A DNA stretch of 33,255 bases. Origin: Frigoribacterium sp. (GTDB lineage: Bacteria; Actinomycetota; Actinomycetes; Actinomycetales; Microbacteriaceae). This document shows, in pieces, positions 1-9,563 of the stretch. The notes beneath the pieces were generated by a model. It ran no database searches. It was not told the DNA's origin and was given only the letters and a program-made list of their open reading frames with translations. Each line of letters starts with the position of its first letter. Within the stretch, counting starts at the first letter, position 1. The position numbers and the translations under genes were made by a program. The DNA is taken from assembly GCA_025408445.1 (NCBI GenBank), contig JANYIZ010000190.1:1-33255 (forward strand), in the 5' to 3' direction.

Positions 1-1
1 C

Positions 2-1516
2 GACCGGGTCGTTGTGCGAATCACCAGCAAGCCGGGCGAAACCTTCGTCGACCGGATGATCAAGCTGGTCGAGGGCGCATCGCGTCAAAAAACTCCGAAC
101 GAGATCGCGCTGAACATCCTGCTCGCGAGCTTGACGATCGTCTTTGTCATCGTGACGCTGACGCTGAACCCGGTGGCCGCCTATGTCGGCTCCGAGGTGA
201 GTGTTCCCGTGCTCATCGCCCTGCTGGTCTGTCTCATCCCGACCACCATCGGTGCCCTGTTGTCTGCAATCGGAATCGCCGGAATGGACCGGCTCGTTCA
301 GCGCAATGTGCTCGCCATGTCCGGCCGCGCGGTGGAAGCCGCTGGGGACGTGACGACCCTGCTCCTCGACAAGACCGGGACGATCACCTACGGCAACCGC
401 CAGGCAGCCGAGTTCACGGCACTGAGCGGTGTTGAGCGCACGGACTTGATCACTGCTGCCGCTCTCTCCTCGCTGAGTGACCCGACCCCGGAAGGGAAGT
501 CGATCGTCGACCTTGCGGAAACGACCGGATTCAGCACGGGCACGAAGGCAGCGGGCGAGATTGTGCCGTTTACGGCCCAAACGAGAATGAGCGGCCTCGA
601 CCTGGCTGACGGATCCCAGATTCGAAAAGGTGCAGGTTCCGCGGTCATCGCCTGGGTCGAAGAGTCCACGAGGGCGGCCAGCAGTGAGCTTTCCGAGCTC
701 GCAGAACATGTCGACCGCATCGCCAACGCCGGAGGTACACCGCTGGTCGTTGCGACGAAATCGGCGACGGGTGAGGCGCGAATTCTGGGTGTCGTGTACC
801 TGAAGGACATCGTCAAGGCTGGCCTTTCCGAAAGGTTCGCGGAGTTGCGCCTGATGGGAATTCGCACGGTGATGATCACCGGCGACAACCCGCTCACCGC
901 CAAGGCGATAGCCGCTGAAGCAGGGGTTGACGACTATCTTGCCGAGGCGACACCGGAAGACAAGCTCGCCCTGATCCGCAGGGAGCAGGAGGGTGGCAAC
1001 CTCGTTGCGATGACCGGTGACGGTACCAACGATGCTCCCGCGCTTGCGCAGGCGGATGTCGGCGTGGCAATGAATACGGGGACCTCGGCCGCAAAAGAGG
1101 CGGGCAACATGGTCGACCTCGACTCCGACCCGACGAAACTCATCGACATCGTGAGAATCGGCAAGCAACTGCTGATCACCCGCGGATCACTGACGACCTT
1201 CTCGATCGCGAACAACGTGGCCAAGTACTTCGCGATCATCCCGGCCATGTTTGCTGGAGTGTTCCCGGGGCTCGCAGTGCTCAACATCATGCAGCTGCAT
1301 TCTCCGGCTTCGGCGATCCTGTCCGCGGTGATCTTCAACGCGATCATCATCGTGATCCTGATCCCCCTGGCGCTGCGAGGGGTGAGCTACCGGGCGACAT
1401 CCGCGTCCCGCATCCTCAGCCGTAACCTGCTGGTCTATGGCGTCGGCGGCATCGTCGCGCCGTTCATCGGCATCAAGCTGATCGACCTGCTCGTCACCCT
1501 CATCCCCGGCTTCTGA
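2..1516 (+). CDS. kdpB: K+-transporting ATPase subunit B, 5'-truncated by the window edge
   Basis: Catalytic P-type ATPase subunit of the KdpFABC high-affinity potassium pump, in the cytoplasmic membrane. The open frame runs in from base 2; the first in-window start codon (GTG at 14) is internal, because the residues before it ([15 protein letters not shown]) continue the family sequence. About 504 of the usual roughly 690 residues are visible. Seen motifs: the phosphorylation loop DKTGT (Asp codon at 368-370), the hinge [12 protein letters not shown], and [21 protein letters not shown], followed by C-terminal membrane segments. kdpC follows 31 bases after the stop and kdpD and kdpE after that, so this is the end of a kdpABC-DE operon. 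kdpA and kdpF should lie upstream. No lesion is visible. Confidence 0.97.
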   Translation, partial: DRVVVRITSKPGETFVDRMIKLVEGASRQKTPNEIALNILLASLTIVFVIVTLTLNPVAAYVGSEVSVPVLIALLVCLIPTTIGALLSAIGIAGMDRLVQRNVLAMSGRAVEAAGDVTTLLLDKTGTITYGNRQAAEFTALSGVERTDLITAAALSSLSDPTPEGKSIVDLAETTGFSTGTKAAGEIVPFTAQTRMSGLDLADGSQIRKGAGSAVIAWVEESTRAASSELSELAEHVDRIANAGGTPLVVATKSATGEARILGVVYLKDIVKAGLSERFAELRLMGIRTVMITGDNPLTAKAIAAEAGVDDYLAEATPEDKLALIRREQEGGNLVAMTGDGTNDAPALAQADVGVAMNTGTSAAKEAGNMVDLDSDPTKLIDIVRIGKQLLITRGSLTTFSIANNVAKYFAIIPAMFAGVFPGLAVLNIMQLHSPASAILSAVIFNAIIIVILIPLALRGVSYRATSASRILSRNLLVYGVGGIVAPFIGIKLIDLLVTLIPGF

Positions 1517-1547
1517 TACGCCCCGAACTGGAAAGTAGACAACAATC

Positions 1548-2156
1548 ATGAGTTCACCAAGAACGGCGGTCCGCCAATACTGGGTGGCCATCCGTGCGAT
1601 GTTGATATTCACCGTCGTGCTCGGTGTCGGCTACACAGCCGTTATCACCGGCATCGGCCAACTCGCCCTGCCCTACCAAGCCAACGGATCCGCGATCACG
1701 GTCGGGGATGCCACAGTCGGCTCGGCGCTCATCGGCCAGGGGTTCACCGACAAGAAGGGCAAGGCGTTGCCGCAATGGTTCCAGTCCCGCCCATCAGCGG
1801 CAGGGAGCGGATACGACGCCTCGGCTTCGAGCGGGAGTAACTACGGCCCCGAAAATTCCGACCTCATCACGGCCGTGAAAGAACGGAAGGCGGCCATTGC
1901 GCAGCTCGACGGCGTAATGAGCTCGAGCATTCCCGCCGACGCGCTCACGGCATCCAGCTCGGGGCTCGACCCGCACATTTCTCCGGAATACGCCCTGCTT
2001 CAGGTGGAACGAATCGCCCGGGTGCGCACCCTGTCCGTCGCATCGGTCACGAAGCTCGTCGAGGATCAGATCCAGGCACCCGACCTCGGATACCTCGGCC
2101 AGTCGAGAGTCAATGTGCTCGAGCTGAATGTGGCCCTCGCGAAGATGAAGGGCTGA
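1548..2156 (+). CDS. kdpC: K+-transporting ATPase subunit C
   Basis: Single-span accessory subunit that stabilises the KdpB-KdpA complex and supports nucleotide binding. It has 202 residues, the normal length. One N-terminal membrane helix (about residues 15-38, from AMLIFTVVLGVGYTAVITG) is followed by the family signatures GSALIGQGF, FQSRPSAAG and the C-terminal stretch GLDPHISPEYALLQVERIARVR, in which SGLDPHISP is diagnostic. The start is the ATG 31 bases after kdpB, with a weak GGAAAG about 13 bases upstream. kdpD begins 5 bases after the stop, so the genes are very likely cotranscribed. Confidence 0.96.
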   Translation: MSSPRTAVRQYWVAIRAMLIFTVVLGVGYTAVITGIGQLALPYQANGSAITVGDATVGSALIGQGFTDKKGKALPQWFQSRPSAAGSGYDASASSGSNYGPENSDLITAVKERKAAIAQLDGVMSSSIPADALTASSSGLDPHISPEYALLQVERIARVRTLSVASVTKLVEDQIQAPDLGYLGQSRVNVLELNVALAKMKG

Positions 2157-2161
2157 TACCC

Positions 2162-4651
2162 ATGAAGAGAGGGCGGCTCCGAGTGCTGCTCGGCGCCGCT
2201 CCCGGCGTCGGTAAGACCTACACGATGCTGGAAGAAGGAGCACGTCTTCGCGACGAGGGACGTGACGTGGTCGTTGCCGTGGTGGAAACCCACGAGCGCA
2301 AAGCGACCGCTGCGGTGCTCAAGGATCTAGAGATCATTCCGCGTAAAGAGACAGAGCATCGCGGTATCTCTCTCGCCGAGATGGATCTGGACGCGGTGAT
2401 CGCTAGGCGACCCGATGTGGCCCTGGTGGATGAGTTGGCACACACGAATGCCCCTGGCTCGCAGAATGACAAGCGCTGGCAGGATGTGGAAGCCCTTCTT
2501 GACGCGGGTATCAACGTCATGTCCACCGTCAATGTTCAACACATCGAATCGTTGAGCGACGTCGTCGAGCAGATCACGGGGGCGCCGCAGCGAGAAACCG
2601 TGCCCGACACGATACTGCGTGCTGCGGATCAGATCGAAGTAGTGGACCTCGCCCCCCAGGCGCTTCGCGACAGACTCGCCGAGGGCAACGTTTATCCGGC
2701 CGTGCGCATTGATGCGGCCCTCTCTAACTATTTCCGACTCGGCAATCTCACCGCGCTGCGAGAGCTGACACTCCTCTGGTTGGCCGATGAGGTCGATAGT
2801 GCCCTCAAGAGCTATCGCAATGAGCACGGTATCGATAGCAAGTGGGAGGCGCGAGAGAGTGTGGTGGTAGCGCTCACCGGCGGCCCGGAAGGGGAGACCC
2901 TGATCAAACGCGGAGCGCGCATCGCGGCCCGTTCGGCAGGGGGAGATCTCATCGTCGTGCACGTCACGAGCCAGGACGGTCTTGCCGACACCCACCCCGG
3001 TGCCCTCTCCGCGCAGCGTGCGCTGGCCGAAAAACTCGGTGGCACCTACCATCAGGTCATCGGCAACGACATCCCACGGTCACTCGTCGAGTTCGCGAAG
3101 GCATCGAACGCCACCCAGCTCGTCATCGGGGTCAGCCGCCGCAGCCGCCTTGTCGCAGCGCTGACCGGGCCGGGCATCGGTGCGACGGTTGTGCGGGAGT
3201 CTGGCCCCATCGATGTGCACATCGTCACCCATGCCGCCGCGGGCGGCAGATTTGCCCTTCCCCGAATTTCCGGCGCCCTCACTCTCAGACGGCGGATCAT
3301 CGGGTTCATCGTGGCGCTGGCCGCCGGTCCACTCATCACCTGGCTGTTGGTGTCATTCCGCACGAACGACACGATCACGAGCGACGTTCTCGCTTTCCAG
3401 TTGCTGGTGGTGGTGGTTGCGTTGATCGGCGGTATTTGGCCCGCCCTGTTCGCAGCATTACTCTCCGGGCTAACCCTCGATTTTTTCTTCGTTGAGCCTG
3501 TCTATACGGTGACAATTGCGAAGCCGGCCCACATCCTCGCACTGGCGCTGTACATCCTGAACGCCGTGCTCGTCAGTTATGTCGTAGACCAAGCGGCCCG
3601 ACGATCCCGGGTCGCGGTGCGGGCAGCCGCCGAATCGGAATTGCTTGCCACGATCGCAGGCAGCGTGCTCCGTGGCCAGGATGCCCTCGAGGCACTCATT
3701 ACCCGCACAAGAGAATCCTTCAAATTAAACAGTGTTCGAGTCGTCGGAGCGGACGACGTCCTCTTCGAGTCAGGAATAGTCAAGGACGACGATCGCCTCA
3801 CCGTGCTTCCGGTGGGAGAGCGCGGCACCCTGGAATTGCGCGGCCCTAATTTGCCCGCATCCGAGCGACGGCTCCTTTCTGTAATCGCTGCTCAAATCGA
3901 TGCAGCGCTTGAACACAACGCACTGGTGAAGACCGCTGGCGAAATAGAGCCGCTTGCCCAAGCCGACCGTATGCGCAGCGCCCTGCTCGCCGCGGTGGGG
4001 CACGACCTGCGAAGACCCCTCACCGCAGCTACTGCAGCAGTCACCGGCCTGAGGAGCACCGATGTCACGTGGTCGGTGTCTGATCGCGATGAGTTGCTCG
4101 CAACCGCCCAGGAGAGTTTGGAGACCCTCGCCGACCTGGTGACCAATCTTCTCGACGTCAGCAGGGTTCAGGCTGGTGCTCTGGCGGTGACAACTGCACC
4201 CCTCCTCGTCGAGGATGTGATTCTGGAAGCCATCGACGAACTCGGTCTTGGCCCCGCGGATGTGGAGTTGGGGATAGCGGAGGATCTGCCCGAAGTGCTC
4301 GCGGACCACGGGTTGCTACAGCGCGTGCTGGTTAACCTGCTGGAGAATGCTCGCAGATATTCAGAGCCGGGCGAGCCGGTTCGAATTTCGGCCAGTACCT
4401 TCGCAGGTTCGGTGGAAGTGCGGGTGACCGACACCGGGCCCGGTGTGCCGCAAGACAGACGCGAAGATATCTTCGTGCCGTTCCAGCGGCTGGGTGACAC
4501 CGACAATTCCACGGGGCTCGGCCTTGGCCTGGCGCTATCGAAGGGATTCGTGGAGGGGATGGGGGGAACGCTGCAGGCGGACGACACCCCCGGTGGGGGG
4601 CTGACGATGGTCATTTCTCTGCCCGTGATTAAAGACAGGGTCTTGACATGA
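2162..4651 (+). CDS. kdpD: Osmosensitive K+ channel sensor histidine kinase
   Basis: Membrane sensor kinase that controls kdp expression through KdpE. It has 829 residues, slightly shorter than the E. coli protein (about 894). Order: N-terminal KdpD domain with Walker A GAAPGVGKT (residues 11-19) and a Walker-B-like VALVDELAHTNAPG (about 85-98); a universal-stress-protein-like domain (about 235-360); four closely spaced membrane helices (about 375-475); a GAF-like linker; a HisKA box LLAAVGHDLRRPLT with phospho-acceptor His614; and an ATPase domain with N box NLLENARRYS, G1 DTGPGVP and G2 GLGLGLALSKG. The ATG follows kdpC by 5 bases. The stop overlaps the kdpE start (ATGA), so the two are translationally coupled. 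The combination of domains is specific to KdpD. Confidence 0.97.
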   Translation: MKRGRLRVLLGAAPGVGKTYTMLEEGARLRDEGRDVVVAVVETHERKATAAVLKDLEIIPRKETEHRGISLAEMDLDAVIARRPDVALVDELAHTNAPGSQNDKRWQDVEALLDAGINVMSTVNVQHIESLSDVVEQITGAPQRETVPDTILRAADQIEVVDLAPQALRDRLAEGNVYPAVRIDAALSNYFRLGNLTALRELTLLWLADEVDSALKSYRNEHGIDSKWEARESVVVALTGGPEGETLIKRGARIAARSAGGDLIVVHVTSQDGLADTHPGALSAQRALAEKLGGTYHQVIGNDIPRSLVEFAKASNATQLVIGVSRRSRLVAALTGPGIGATVVRESGPIDVHIVTHAAAGGRFALPRISGALTLRRRIIGFIVALAAGPLITWLLVSFRTNDTITSDVLAFQLLVVVVALIGGIWPALFAALLSGLTLDFFFVEPVYTVTIAKPAHILALALYILNAVLVSYVVDQAARRSRVAVRAAAESELLATIAGSVLRGQDALEALITRTRESFKLNSVRVVGADDVLFESGIVKDDDRLTVLPVGERGTLELRGPNLPASERRLLSVIAAQIDAALEHNALVKTAGEIEPLAQADRMRSALLAAVGHDLRRPLTAATAAVTGLRSTDVTWSVSDRDELLATAQESLETLADLVTNLLDVSRVQAGALAVTTAPLLVEDVILEAIDELGLGPADVELGIAEDLPEVLADHGLLQRVLVNLLENARRYSEPGEPVRISASTFAGSVEVRVTDTGPGVPQDRREDIFVPFQRLGDTDNSTGLGLGLALSKGFVEGMGGTLQADDTPGGGLTMVISLPVIKDRVLT

Positions 4652-5346
4652 AAATCCTCATCGCTGATGACGACCCACAAATAATCCGTGCCCTCAGAGT
4701 GACGCTCGGCGCGCGCGGGTATGACATCGTGACAGCCAGCAACGGCGTGGAGGCACTAAACCAGGCAATCAGCCATCACCCCGACCTCGTGATGCTCGAT
4801 CTCGGCATGCCCGCGTTGAACGGGATAGAGGTCATCGAGGGCCTGCGCGGATGGACTCAGGTTCCCATACTGGTCGTGTCGGGACGAACGGATGCGGCCG
4901 ACAAAGTCGCCGCCCTTGACGCCGGCGCCGACGACTATGTGACTAAGCCGTTTTCCGCAGAGGAGTTGCTCGCGAGAGTCAGGGCGCTCACCCGGCGTGT
5001 GCCGGCGGGCGACGACGAGCCTGTCACGATCTTCGGCGATGTCAGGGTGGACTTCTCGGCCAAGCAGGTCACCCGAGGCGACGCTAAGCATCCCGAGTCG
5101 ATCCGGCTCACTCCGACGGAGTGGCGCATCCTCGAGCTGCTGGTGCAGAACCCGGAAAAGCTCATCACGCGGGAAAGCATCCTCACCCAGGTGTGGGGGC
5201 CCCACCACACCAGAGACACCGGATATCTGAGATTGTATTTCGCGCAACTTCGCAAGAAACTCGAGCCGGTGCCGTCTCGCCCGCGATACTTCGTGACCGT
5301 GCTCGGCATGGGATATCGGTTTGTTCCGGACGAACTATCCGACTAA
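4648..5346 (+). CDS. kdpE: KDP operon response regulator
   Basis: OmpR/PhoB-type response regulator, 232 residues, that binds upstream of kdpFABC once phosphorylated by KdpD. The receiver domain has the acidic pocket (ADDDPQ, residues 6-11), phospho-acceptor Asp51 in LVMLDLGMP, and the conserved Lys in YVTKPFS. The C-terminal winged helix is shown by LTPTEWRILELL, the recognition region ITRESILTQVWG and the final wing YFVTVLGMGYRF. Its start codon overlaps the kdpD stop by 4 bases. The 195 bases downstream before the next gene hold no clear gene and no hairpin with a T-tract. Confidence 0.96.
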   Translation: MKILIADDDPQIIRALRVTLGARGYDIVTASNGVEALNQAISHHPDLVMLDLGMPALNGIEVIEGLRGWTQVPILVVSGRTDAADKVAALDAGADDYVTKPFSAEELLARVRALTRRVPAGDDEPVTIFGDVRVDFSAKQVTRGDAKHPESIRLTPTEWRILELLVQNPEKLITRESILTQVWGPHHTRDTGYLRLYFAQLRKKLEPVPSRPRYFVTVLGMGYRFVPDELSD

Positions 5347-5541
5347 TTCACTCGCTGGCTCTGCAAAAAGCCCAGGGACCGGTGCGTCTCCCGGGGGAAA
5401 CCCGTGAGCACCCCGCGGATCTCGCGGCCGGTGACCAGTTGTCACCGCAGAGTGCGAGCAAGTCGTTAGGGTCCGCGTCGTGGCCGTGTGGATGTCGTAA
5501 GCAAGCTCCGTTGGCCACGACATTCGGAGTAGACCAAGTTT

Positions 5542-6144
5542 GTGAAACATGCAGATGTCGTCTCAACTGAGCCCGCCGTGCGATTGTTCGATCGCCTTCC
5601 CGAGCCGATTAAGCGAAGGCTCGAGGGTGAGAATGCGTGGGGCTACTTCGAGGTAGCCCCGCTAAGCCGGGGATTATGGATGCGCGAGCGTTTGACGGTA
5701 TTTCCTCCCGGTACGACCGCGGCGGAGTGTCGCGCGGTGGTCCTCCATCGCAACTGGCCTGTAGTCGGCGCGGTCGTGGCGCTTTTCGCAATGATCGGAT
5801 TCGGTCTTGTGCTGCCCGCATTCGCGGCGTTCCTGGTGGCTTTCGCGCTCTACGGTGTCGGCATCCTGCTGAGCGCCAGAGCAACACATCGGGTGCGGAG
5901 AGAGTCCGTGAGATTGGTCGTCATTACGGTGGCGGTCAGTGGAGGAGCATCCTCCTACGGAAACGTCCAGAGCATGAGCATGGCACGCTCGGCGTTTGAA
6001 TCGCTCGACATCCGCGCTCGGGATGAGGACCTGACGCCTGCGCAGTACGAGCGGGAGTGGGCATCCATCTTCCAGGCATTGAAGACCCGAGGCGCGGCGT
6101 TGAGCGACGAACTGGAGAGAGGAATTGGCCAGTCCTCGGGTTAG
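5542..6144 (+). CDS. Two-helix membrane protein of unknown function
   Basis: Protein of 200 residues beginning with GTG. An N-terminal cytoplasmic part (RLFDRLPEPIKRRLEGENAWG and WMRERLTVFPPGTTA) is followed by two adjacent membrane helices (about residues 72-112; WPVVGAVVALFAMIGFGL and AAFLVAFALYGVGILL). A soluble C-terminus rich in charged residues ends in a coiled-coil-prone helix (YEREWASIFQALKTRG). The layout resembles small conserved actinobacterial membrane proteins annotated as DUF6611, but that is recalled, not tested. It is set apart from kdpE by 195 bases and from the LCP gene by 123, so it is probably its own transcription unit. Codon use is consistent with a real gene. No function is assigned. 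Confidence 0.75.
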   Translation: MKHADVVSTEPAVRLFDRLPEPIKRRLEGENAWGYFEVAPLSRGLWMRERLTVFPPGTTAAECRAVVLHRNWPVVGAVVALFAMIGFGLVLPAFAAFLVAFALYGVGILLSARATHRVRRESVRLVVITVAVSGGASSYGNVQSMSMARSAFESLDIRARDEDLTPAQYEREWASIFQALKTRGAALSDELERGIGQSSG

Positions 6145-6267
6145 CCTGGCGCGCTGACGAGCCCCGCGACGACAGGTGCCGCCCGCCCGTCAGATCGCGC
6201 GCAAATCGCGCCCGTGTAAACTCCTTCCGGCTCGCTTCGCCCGACCCGCCTGCCGAAAGGATTTGCA

Positions 6268-7518
6268 ATGAGTGACCTGCGTCCTCGTTCTCGCTCGATC
6301 GCTGGTATCGCTCGGCACGGCCAACTGCGTGCATCTTTCCCCGTCACCACCGTCCTCAAATTCGTGGCGGCAGCGCTCGCCGTTGCACTCGTGAGCGGGG
6401 TATCCATCGCGGGAATCGCAGTCAGCCAGATCACTAACAACATCAAGACCGTCGCCCTGCCCGGCGAAAAACAGGGTCCACCTCCCGGCCTCGGATCGTT
6501 TGAGGGTGGCTTCAACGTGCTCATCGTCGGTAGCGACACGCGTGCCAACCAGGGGGCCCAGTTCGGTAAGGACGACGGAGTTCTCAACGACGTTACGATG
6601 CTCGTGCACGTATCGAAAGACCAGTCCAACGCGGTGGCAGTGAGCATCCCGCGCGACATGGTCGTGCCGATCCCCGCCTGCCCCAAGGAGGACGGCAAGG
6701 GCAATTACAACGCGATGTCGGCCCAGCCCATCAACAACACGCTCGCCTACGGTGGGCTCGCCTGCACCGTGCTCACGGTTGAGGCTCTCACCGGGCTCAA
6801 GATTCCGTTCGCGGCGCTCATCACCTTCCAGGGTGTCATCCAGATGTCGACCGCTGTCGGCGGGGTTCCGGTCTGCATCAACGGCCCCTTGGTCGATAGG
6901 TACAGCGGCATCGACCTCCCGGCGGCCGGCACTTACACTCTGGCGGGAGCGGATGCTCTTGCCTTCCTTCGCAGTCGACACGGTGTCGGCGATGGCAGTG
7001 ACCTGGGCCGCATTAGTTCGCAACAGGTTTTCCTCTCTTCACTCGTGCGCACGGTGAAAAGCAATGACACTCTCACCAACTTCACGAAGCTCTACGGGAT
7101 CGCCACCGCGGCGAGCCAAAACATGACCCTCTCCAACAGCCTGAAGAACATCAACACGATGGCGTCTCTCGCGCTCGTGCTGAAGGGTATTCCCCTGAAC
7201 CGCATCAGTTTTGTGCAATACCCGGGCACAACGGGGGCCGGCGGAGTGTACCCGGGCAAGGTGGCACCCCTCACAAGCGTCGCGAACGCGCTCTTCGCAA
7301 AAATCAAGGCAGATGAGCCGTTCACTCTCGACTCCGGCACAGGGCGCGGCTCCGTGGCCAACCCGACCGCGCCGGCATCACCCGCGCCCTCGGCATCCGC
7401 TGCTCCGGCGCCGTCCGGCTCAGCAGCTGCCGCAACCACTCCGCCGCCTGCCGGTGCGGTCACCGGAGTGCTCGGGCAGACTGCGGCCGACTACACCTGC
7501 TCTAAAGTGAATAGGTAG
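6268..7518 (+). CDS. LytR-CpsA-Psr family protein
   Basis: Membrane-anchored enzyme of the LCP family, which in Gram-positive bacteria transfers glycopolymers from lipid carriers to peptidoglycan. It has 416 residues. A cytoplasmic Arg-rich N-terminus is followed by one membrane helix (about 33-55, FVAAALAVALVSGVSIAGIA). The extracellular LCP domain has the typical FNVLIVGSDTRAN, a DVTMLVHVS strand, an ISIPRDM-like segment (VAVSIPRDMVVPIP), LAFLRSRHGVGDGSDLGRI and the QQVFLSSLVR helix. These carry the Arg and Asp residues that bind polyprenyl pyrophosphate in the family. A Pro/Ala/Ser-rich linker leads to a short tail ending ADYTCSKVNR. A good ribosome site, AAAGGA, lies about 6 bases before the ATG. 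The stop is TAG. It appears monocistronic. Confidence 0.93.
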   Translation: MSDLRPRSRSIAGIARHGQLRASFPVTTVLKFVAAALAVALVSGVSIAGIAVSQITNNIKTVALPGEKQGPPPGLGSFEGGFNVLIVGSDTRANQGAQFGKDDGVLNDVTMLVHVSKDQSNAVAVSIPRDMVVPIPACPKEDGKGNYNAMSAQPINNTLAYGGLACTVLTVEALTGLKIPFAALITFQGVIQMSTAVGGVPVCINGPLVDRYSGIDLPAAGTYTLAGADALAFLRSRHGVGDGSDLGRISSQQVFLSSLVRTVKSNDTLTNFTKLYGIATAASQNMTLSNSLKNINTMASLALVLKGIPLNRISFVQYPGTTGAGGVYPGKVAPLTSVANALFAKIKADEPFTLDSGTGRGSVANPTAPASPAPSASAAPAPSGSAAAATTPPPAGAVTGVLGQTAADYTCSKVNR

Positions 7519-7522
7519 CCGA

Positions 7523-7645
7523 CTATTTCGGACCGCGATTGACGTACAGCAAGAAGAGCACGGCGACGATAAGCAGCACGACGCCGAGAGTGACGATCAG
7601 GAAGCCGATGGCCGGGCCGGCTGCGGCGATAGATGAGGGAAACAG
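7523..7645 (-). CDS. Possible small single-span membrane protein
   Basis: A short minus-strand frame encodes a strongly hydrophobic helix (GFLIVTLGVVLLIVAVLFLL) ending in a basic YVNRGPK tail, the normal shape of a tiny inner-membrane protein. The frame is open for 110 codons, but the upstream part is Arg/Ser-rich and does not look coding. An AGGGGG sits about 6 bases before a CTG at 7645, which would give about 40 residues; a TTG at 7702 is another option. The lack of a normal start codon is the main doubt. It is convergent with the LCP gene, with 4 bases between the stops. Confidence 0.3.
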   Translation of the reverse strand: MFPSSIAAAGPAIGFLIVTLGVVLLIVAVLFLLYVNRGPK

Positions 7646-7858
7646 GATGATCCCCCTCGGAAGCTCGGAGCGCGGTTCGGCAGCGACAGGGGATGCTCGC
7701 AATCTAGTGACCCTGGCCGATGTGCTGGACTTCACTCTAAATCGGCAGTCGGGCACCGTTCGGGCAATTCGGCTCCCCAGTCCGGGGGGGCCTTCCCCAA
7801 TACAGGGGGGTGAATGGGCGCTCGCGATGAGTGCCGCTATGATTACAGACGACAACTT

Positions 7859-7947
7859 GGAGCTGTCGCATAGTTCGGCCTAGTGCACCACCCTGCTAAG
7901 GTGGAGGGGGCGTAAGCCCTCCGTGGGTTCAAATCCCACCGGCTCCG
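7859..7947 (+). tRNA. tRNA-Ser (anticodon GCT)
   Basis: Class II tRNA with a long variable arm. The acceptor stem GGAGCTG pairs with CGGCTCC (one G-U). The anticodon stem CCACC/GGTGG encloses the loop CTGCTAA, whose central triplet GCT reads AGC/AGU serine codons. The variable arm GGAGGGGGCGTAAGCCCTCC is long, as in tRNA-Ser, and the T arm GTGGGTTCAAATCCCAC is canonical. CCA is not encoded. A decayed integrase begins about 40 bases downstream, a common arrangement when a tRNA 3' end served as attachment site. Confidence 0.95.
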
Positions 7948-7987
7948 CAAAAATCTTGGTCAGAAGACGATTCCGGGAATCTTCTGG

Positions 7988-8605
7988 TTACTCTTTGGGT
8001 GGCTTCGGGGCTGGATTTTCGGCCTGGCGTCCGCGAAATATCCGGATACGTTCACGATGGTTTTTGAGGCTCCGTGGCTCCGTGGCTCCGAGGCACTGGA
8101 CGAAGTCGCGTCGCTGGCCCTCACCGAGGACCTGCGCGTAGACCGTGAGGACGGTGCGGGCCTCGTCGCCGAGGTACTGCGCGACTTCGTGCACGGCGGC
8201 CCCGAGACGCAGCCACGTGGAAGCGGCGTAGCGCCGCAAAGCGAGGCGGTGGAACCCGAGCAGGAACTTGCAGACGACCCCGACTGCGAGCTGGCCGCCA
8301 TAGCGGTTGGTGAATAGGTAGTCGTCGGGGGTTTTCCCGAGCGCGTGCGGTCGGAAGATCGACTGCGCGCGAGGGGACAGCGGGATGGAGCCGGTGCCGC
8401 GCCAGGATTTCGGGTCCTTCTCTTCGTATAGGTCCGAGAAGGATCGTTCGACGTTCCCCGGTGACACAGCATCGGTACGGTCGGTGGTTGGGTCGTGTGG
8501 CCGCACATCTGTCACGTTGGAGGTCCGGCTTGCGGGCACGTGCTGCAAGTTGGCCGGAACGCGCAGCGCGGATCCCCTCATATACCTGACGCAAAATATG
8601 GCCAC
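7988..8605 (-). pseudogene. Tyrosine recombinase (integrase) remnant beside tRNA-Ser
   Basis: The minus-strand frame reads as the C-terminal catalytic part of a phage-type tyrosine integrase: SIPLSPRAQSIF and GKTPDDYLFTNRYGGQL match the strand before box II, and LALRRYAASTWLRLGAAVHE followed by VAQYLGDEARTVLTVYAQ matches the box II HxLR-H...LGH...Y region. Of the catalytic residues, the Arg and the C-terminal Tyr are recognisable, but the His of HxLR, the next His and the LGH His are replaced (ALRR, LGD). The N-terminal DNA-binding half is not recognisable in any frame, and the frame opens in sequence that does not look coding. I infer an inactive remnant of an element that integrated at the neighbouring tRNA gene. 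No matching second attachment site was found by eye. Confidence 0.6.
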
Positions 8606-8795
8606 AAGAGCGGATCGAGGTCACGCTTGACACGGTCGAGTACACGCCGAAGACCGCGTGGGCGGCGATGAGGTCCCCGCCGTGGTGGGGCGTGCGCATA
8701 GATACGCACAGAGTCGCCGGGAGCGCGGCCGGGTGACCGGGTCGGCCTCCTGCCTGGTCCGGAATGTTCGTGCATTCCCGAAGGTTGCTGGTCTT

Positions 8796-9320
8796 ATGGG
8801 AACTAAACCGGGAAAGCTTCCGCCTCAATTGTCACTTTCTCTGACCGGAGCAGGCTCGACGGACGACCTCTATCTGGGTACGGGCGAGGGCGGCCGTTTC
8901 ACGCTTGTGGTCTTCTATCGCGGGCTGCATTGCCCGGTCTGCCGACGACAGCTGAAGGAACTGGACGAACGGCTGGCCGAGCTTCGAGCGGTCGGAGTCG
9001 GTCGAGTCGTTGCCGTGAGCATGGAGTCTGAGGAGCGAAGTGAACAGGTCGTCGCTCGCTGGGGGCTGAGCTCGTTGCCAGTGGCGTGGGGGCTCACGGA
9101 ACAACAAGCGCGGGAGTGGGGGCTGTTCATCTCCACTGCGATCAAGGAGGGGGAGCCGTCCGTGTTTAGCGAACCGGGAATGTTCATCCTTGATTCCGAT
9201 GGCACCGTGTATTGGAGCAACGTAGCGAGCATGCCGTTCGGGCGCCCGCCCCTCGACGACATCATCGCCGGAATCGTCTACGCCAACGATCACGACTATC
9301 CCGCCCGCGGCTCGGCCTGA
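8796..9320 (+). CDS. Peroxiredoxin-like (AhpC/TSA) family protein
   Basis: Thioredoxin-fold protein of 174 residues, probably a cytoplasmic thiol peroxidase or oxidoreductase. The core motif LVVFYRGLHCPVCRRQLKEL holds a peroxidatic-type Cys in a CPVC pair at the start of helix 1, with the downstream Arg pattern of AhpC/TSA-like proteins. Later strands VVAVSMESEERSEQV and GMFILDSDGTVYWSNV are typical of the fold. The frame is open for 46 codons upstream, but family similarity begins at MGTKPGKLPPQ, so I chose the ATG at 8796. The exact substrate cannot be told. It lies between an integrase remnant and a thioredoxin-fold gene, so it could be cargo of an old insertion. Confidence 0.85.
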   Translation: MGTKPGKLPPQLSLSLTGAGSTDDLYLGTGEGGRFTLVVFYRGLHCPVCRRQLKELDERLAELRAVGVGRVVAVSMESEERSEQVVARWGLSSLPVAWGLTEQQAREWGLFISTAIKEGEPSVFSEPGMFILDSDGTVYWSNVASMPFGRPPLDDIIAGIVYANDHDYPARGSA

Positions 9321-9563
9321 TCATGCGTCCTCTGCCTTCCAAATGGGATCATCGCTTCGCCCAGGGGGACACGCTTGCCCCGCTTCACCGGGTCGGCGCG
9401 ATCGGGGCAGTGTGACGATCCCGACCCCGCTCACGCCAACAGGCGCAAAACTCGCGAGCCCTGCGGTGGTCTTGGCAACAGTCACGGATCGTCGTTGCGG
9501 TGAAGCATGGCTCGCATGCGGGCGATCAATTATCGGTCGATCGGCGCATTAGATTCACTGGTC

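Noticed and set aside
388-903. Long minus-strand frame opposite kdpB
   Set aside because: Ser/Arg-rich product with no motifs; it is the mirror of GC-rich codons in a clearly conserved gene.
2327-3052. 241-codon minus-strand frame opposite kdpD
   Set aside because: It lies fully antisense to the well-conserved KdpD nucleotide-binding and USP-like domains; no family resemblance.
7539-7883. 114-codon plus-strand frame running into tRNA-Ser
   Set aside because: It overlaps the tRNA gene and is antisense to the hydrophobic small-protein frame; composition is not coding-like.
8121-8828. 235-codon minus-strand frame overlapping the integrase remnant and the peroxiredoxin start
   Set aside because: Arg/Pro-rich shadow; the recombinase similarity is in the other frame.
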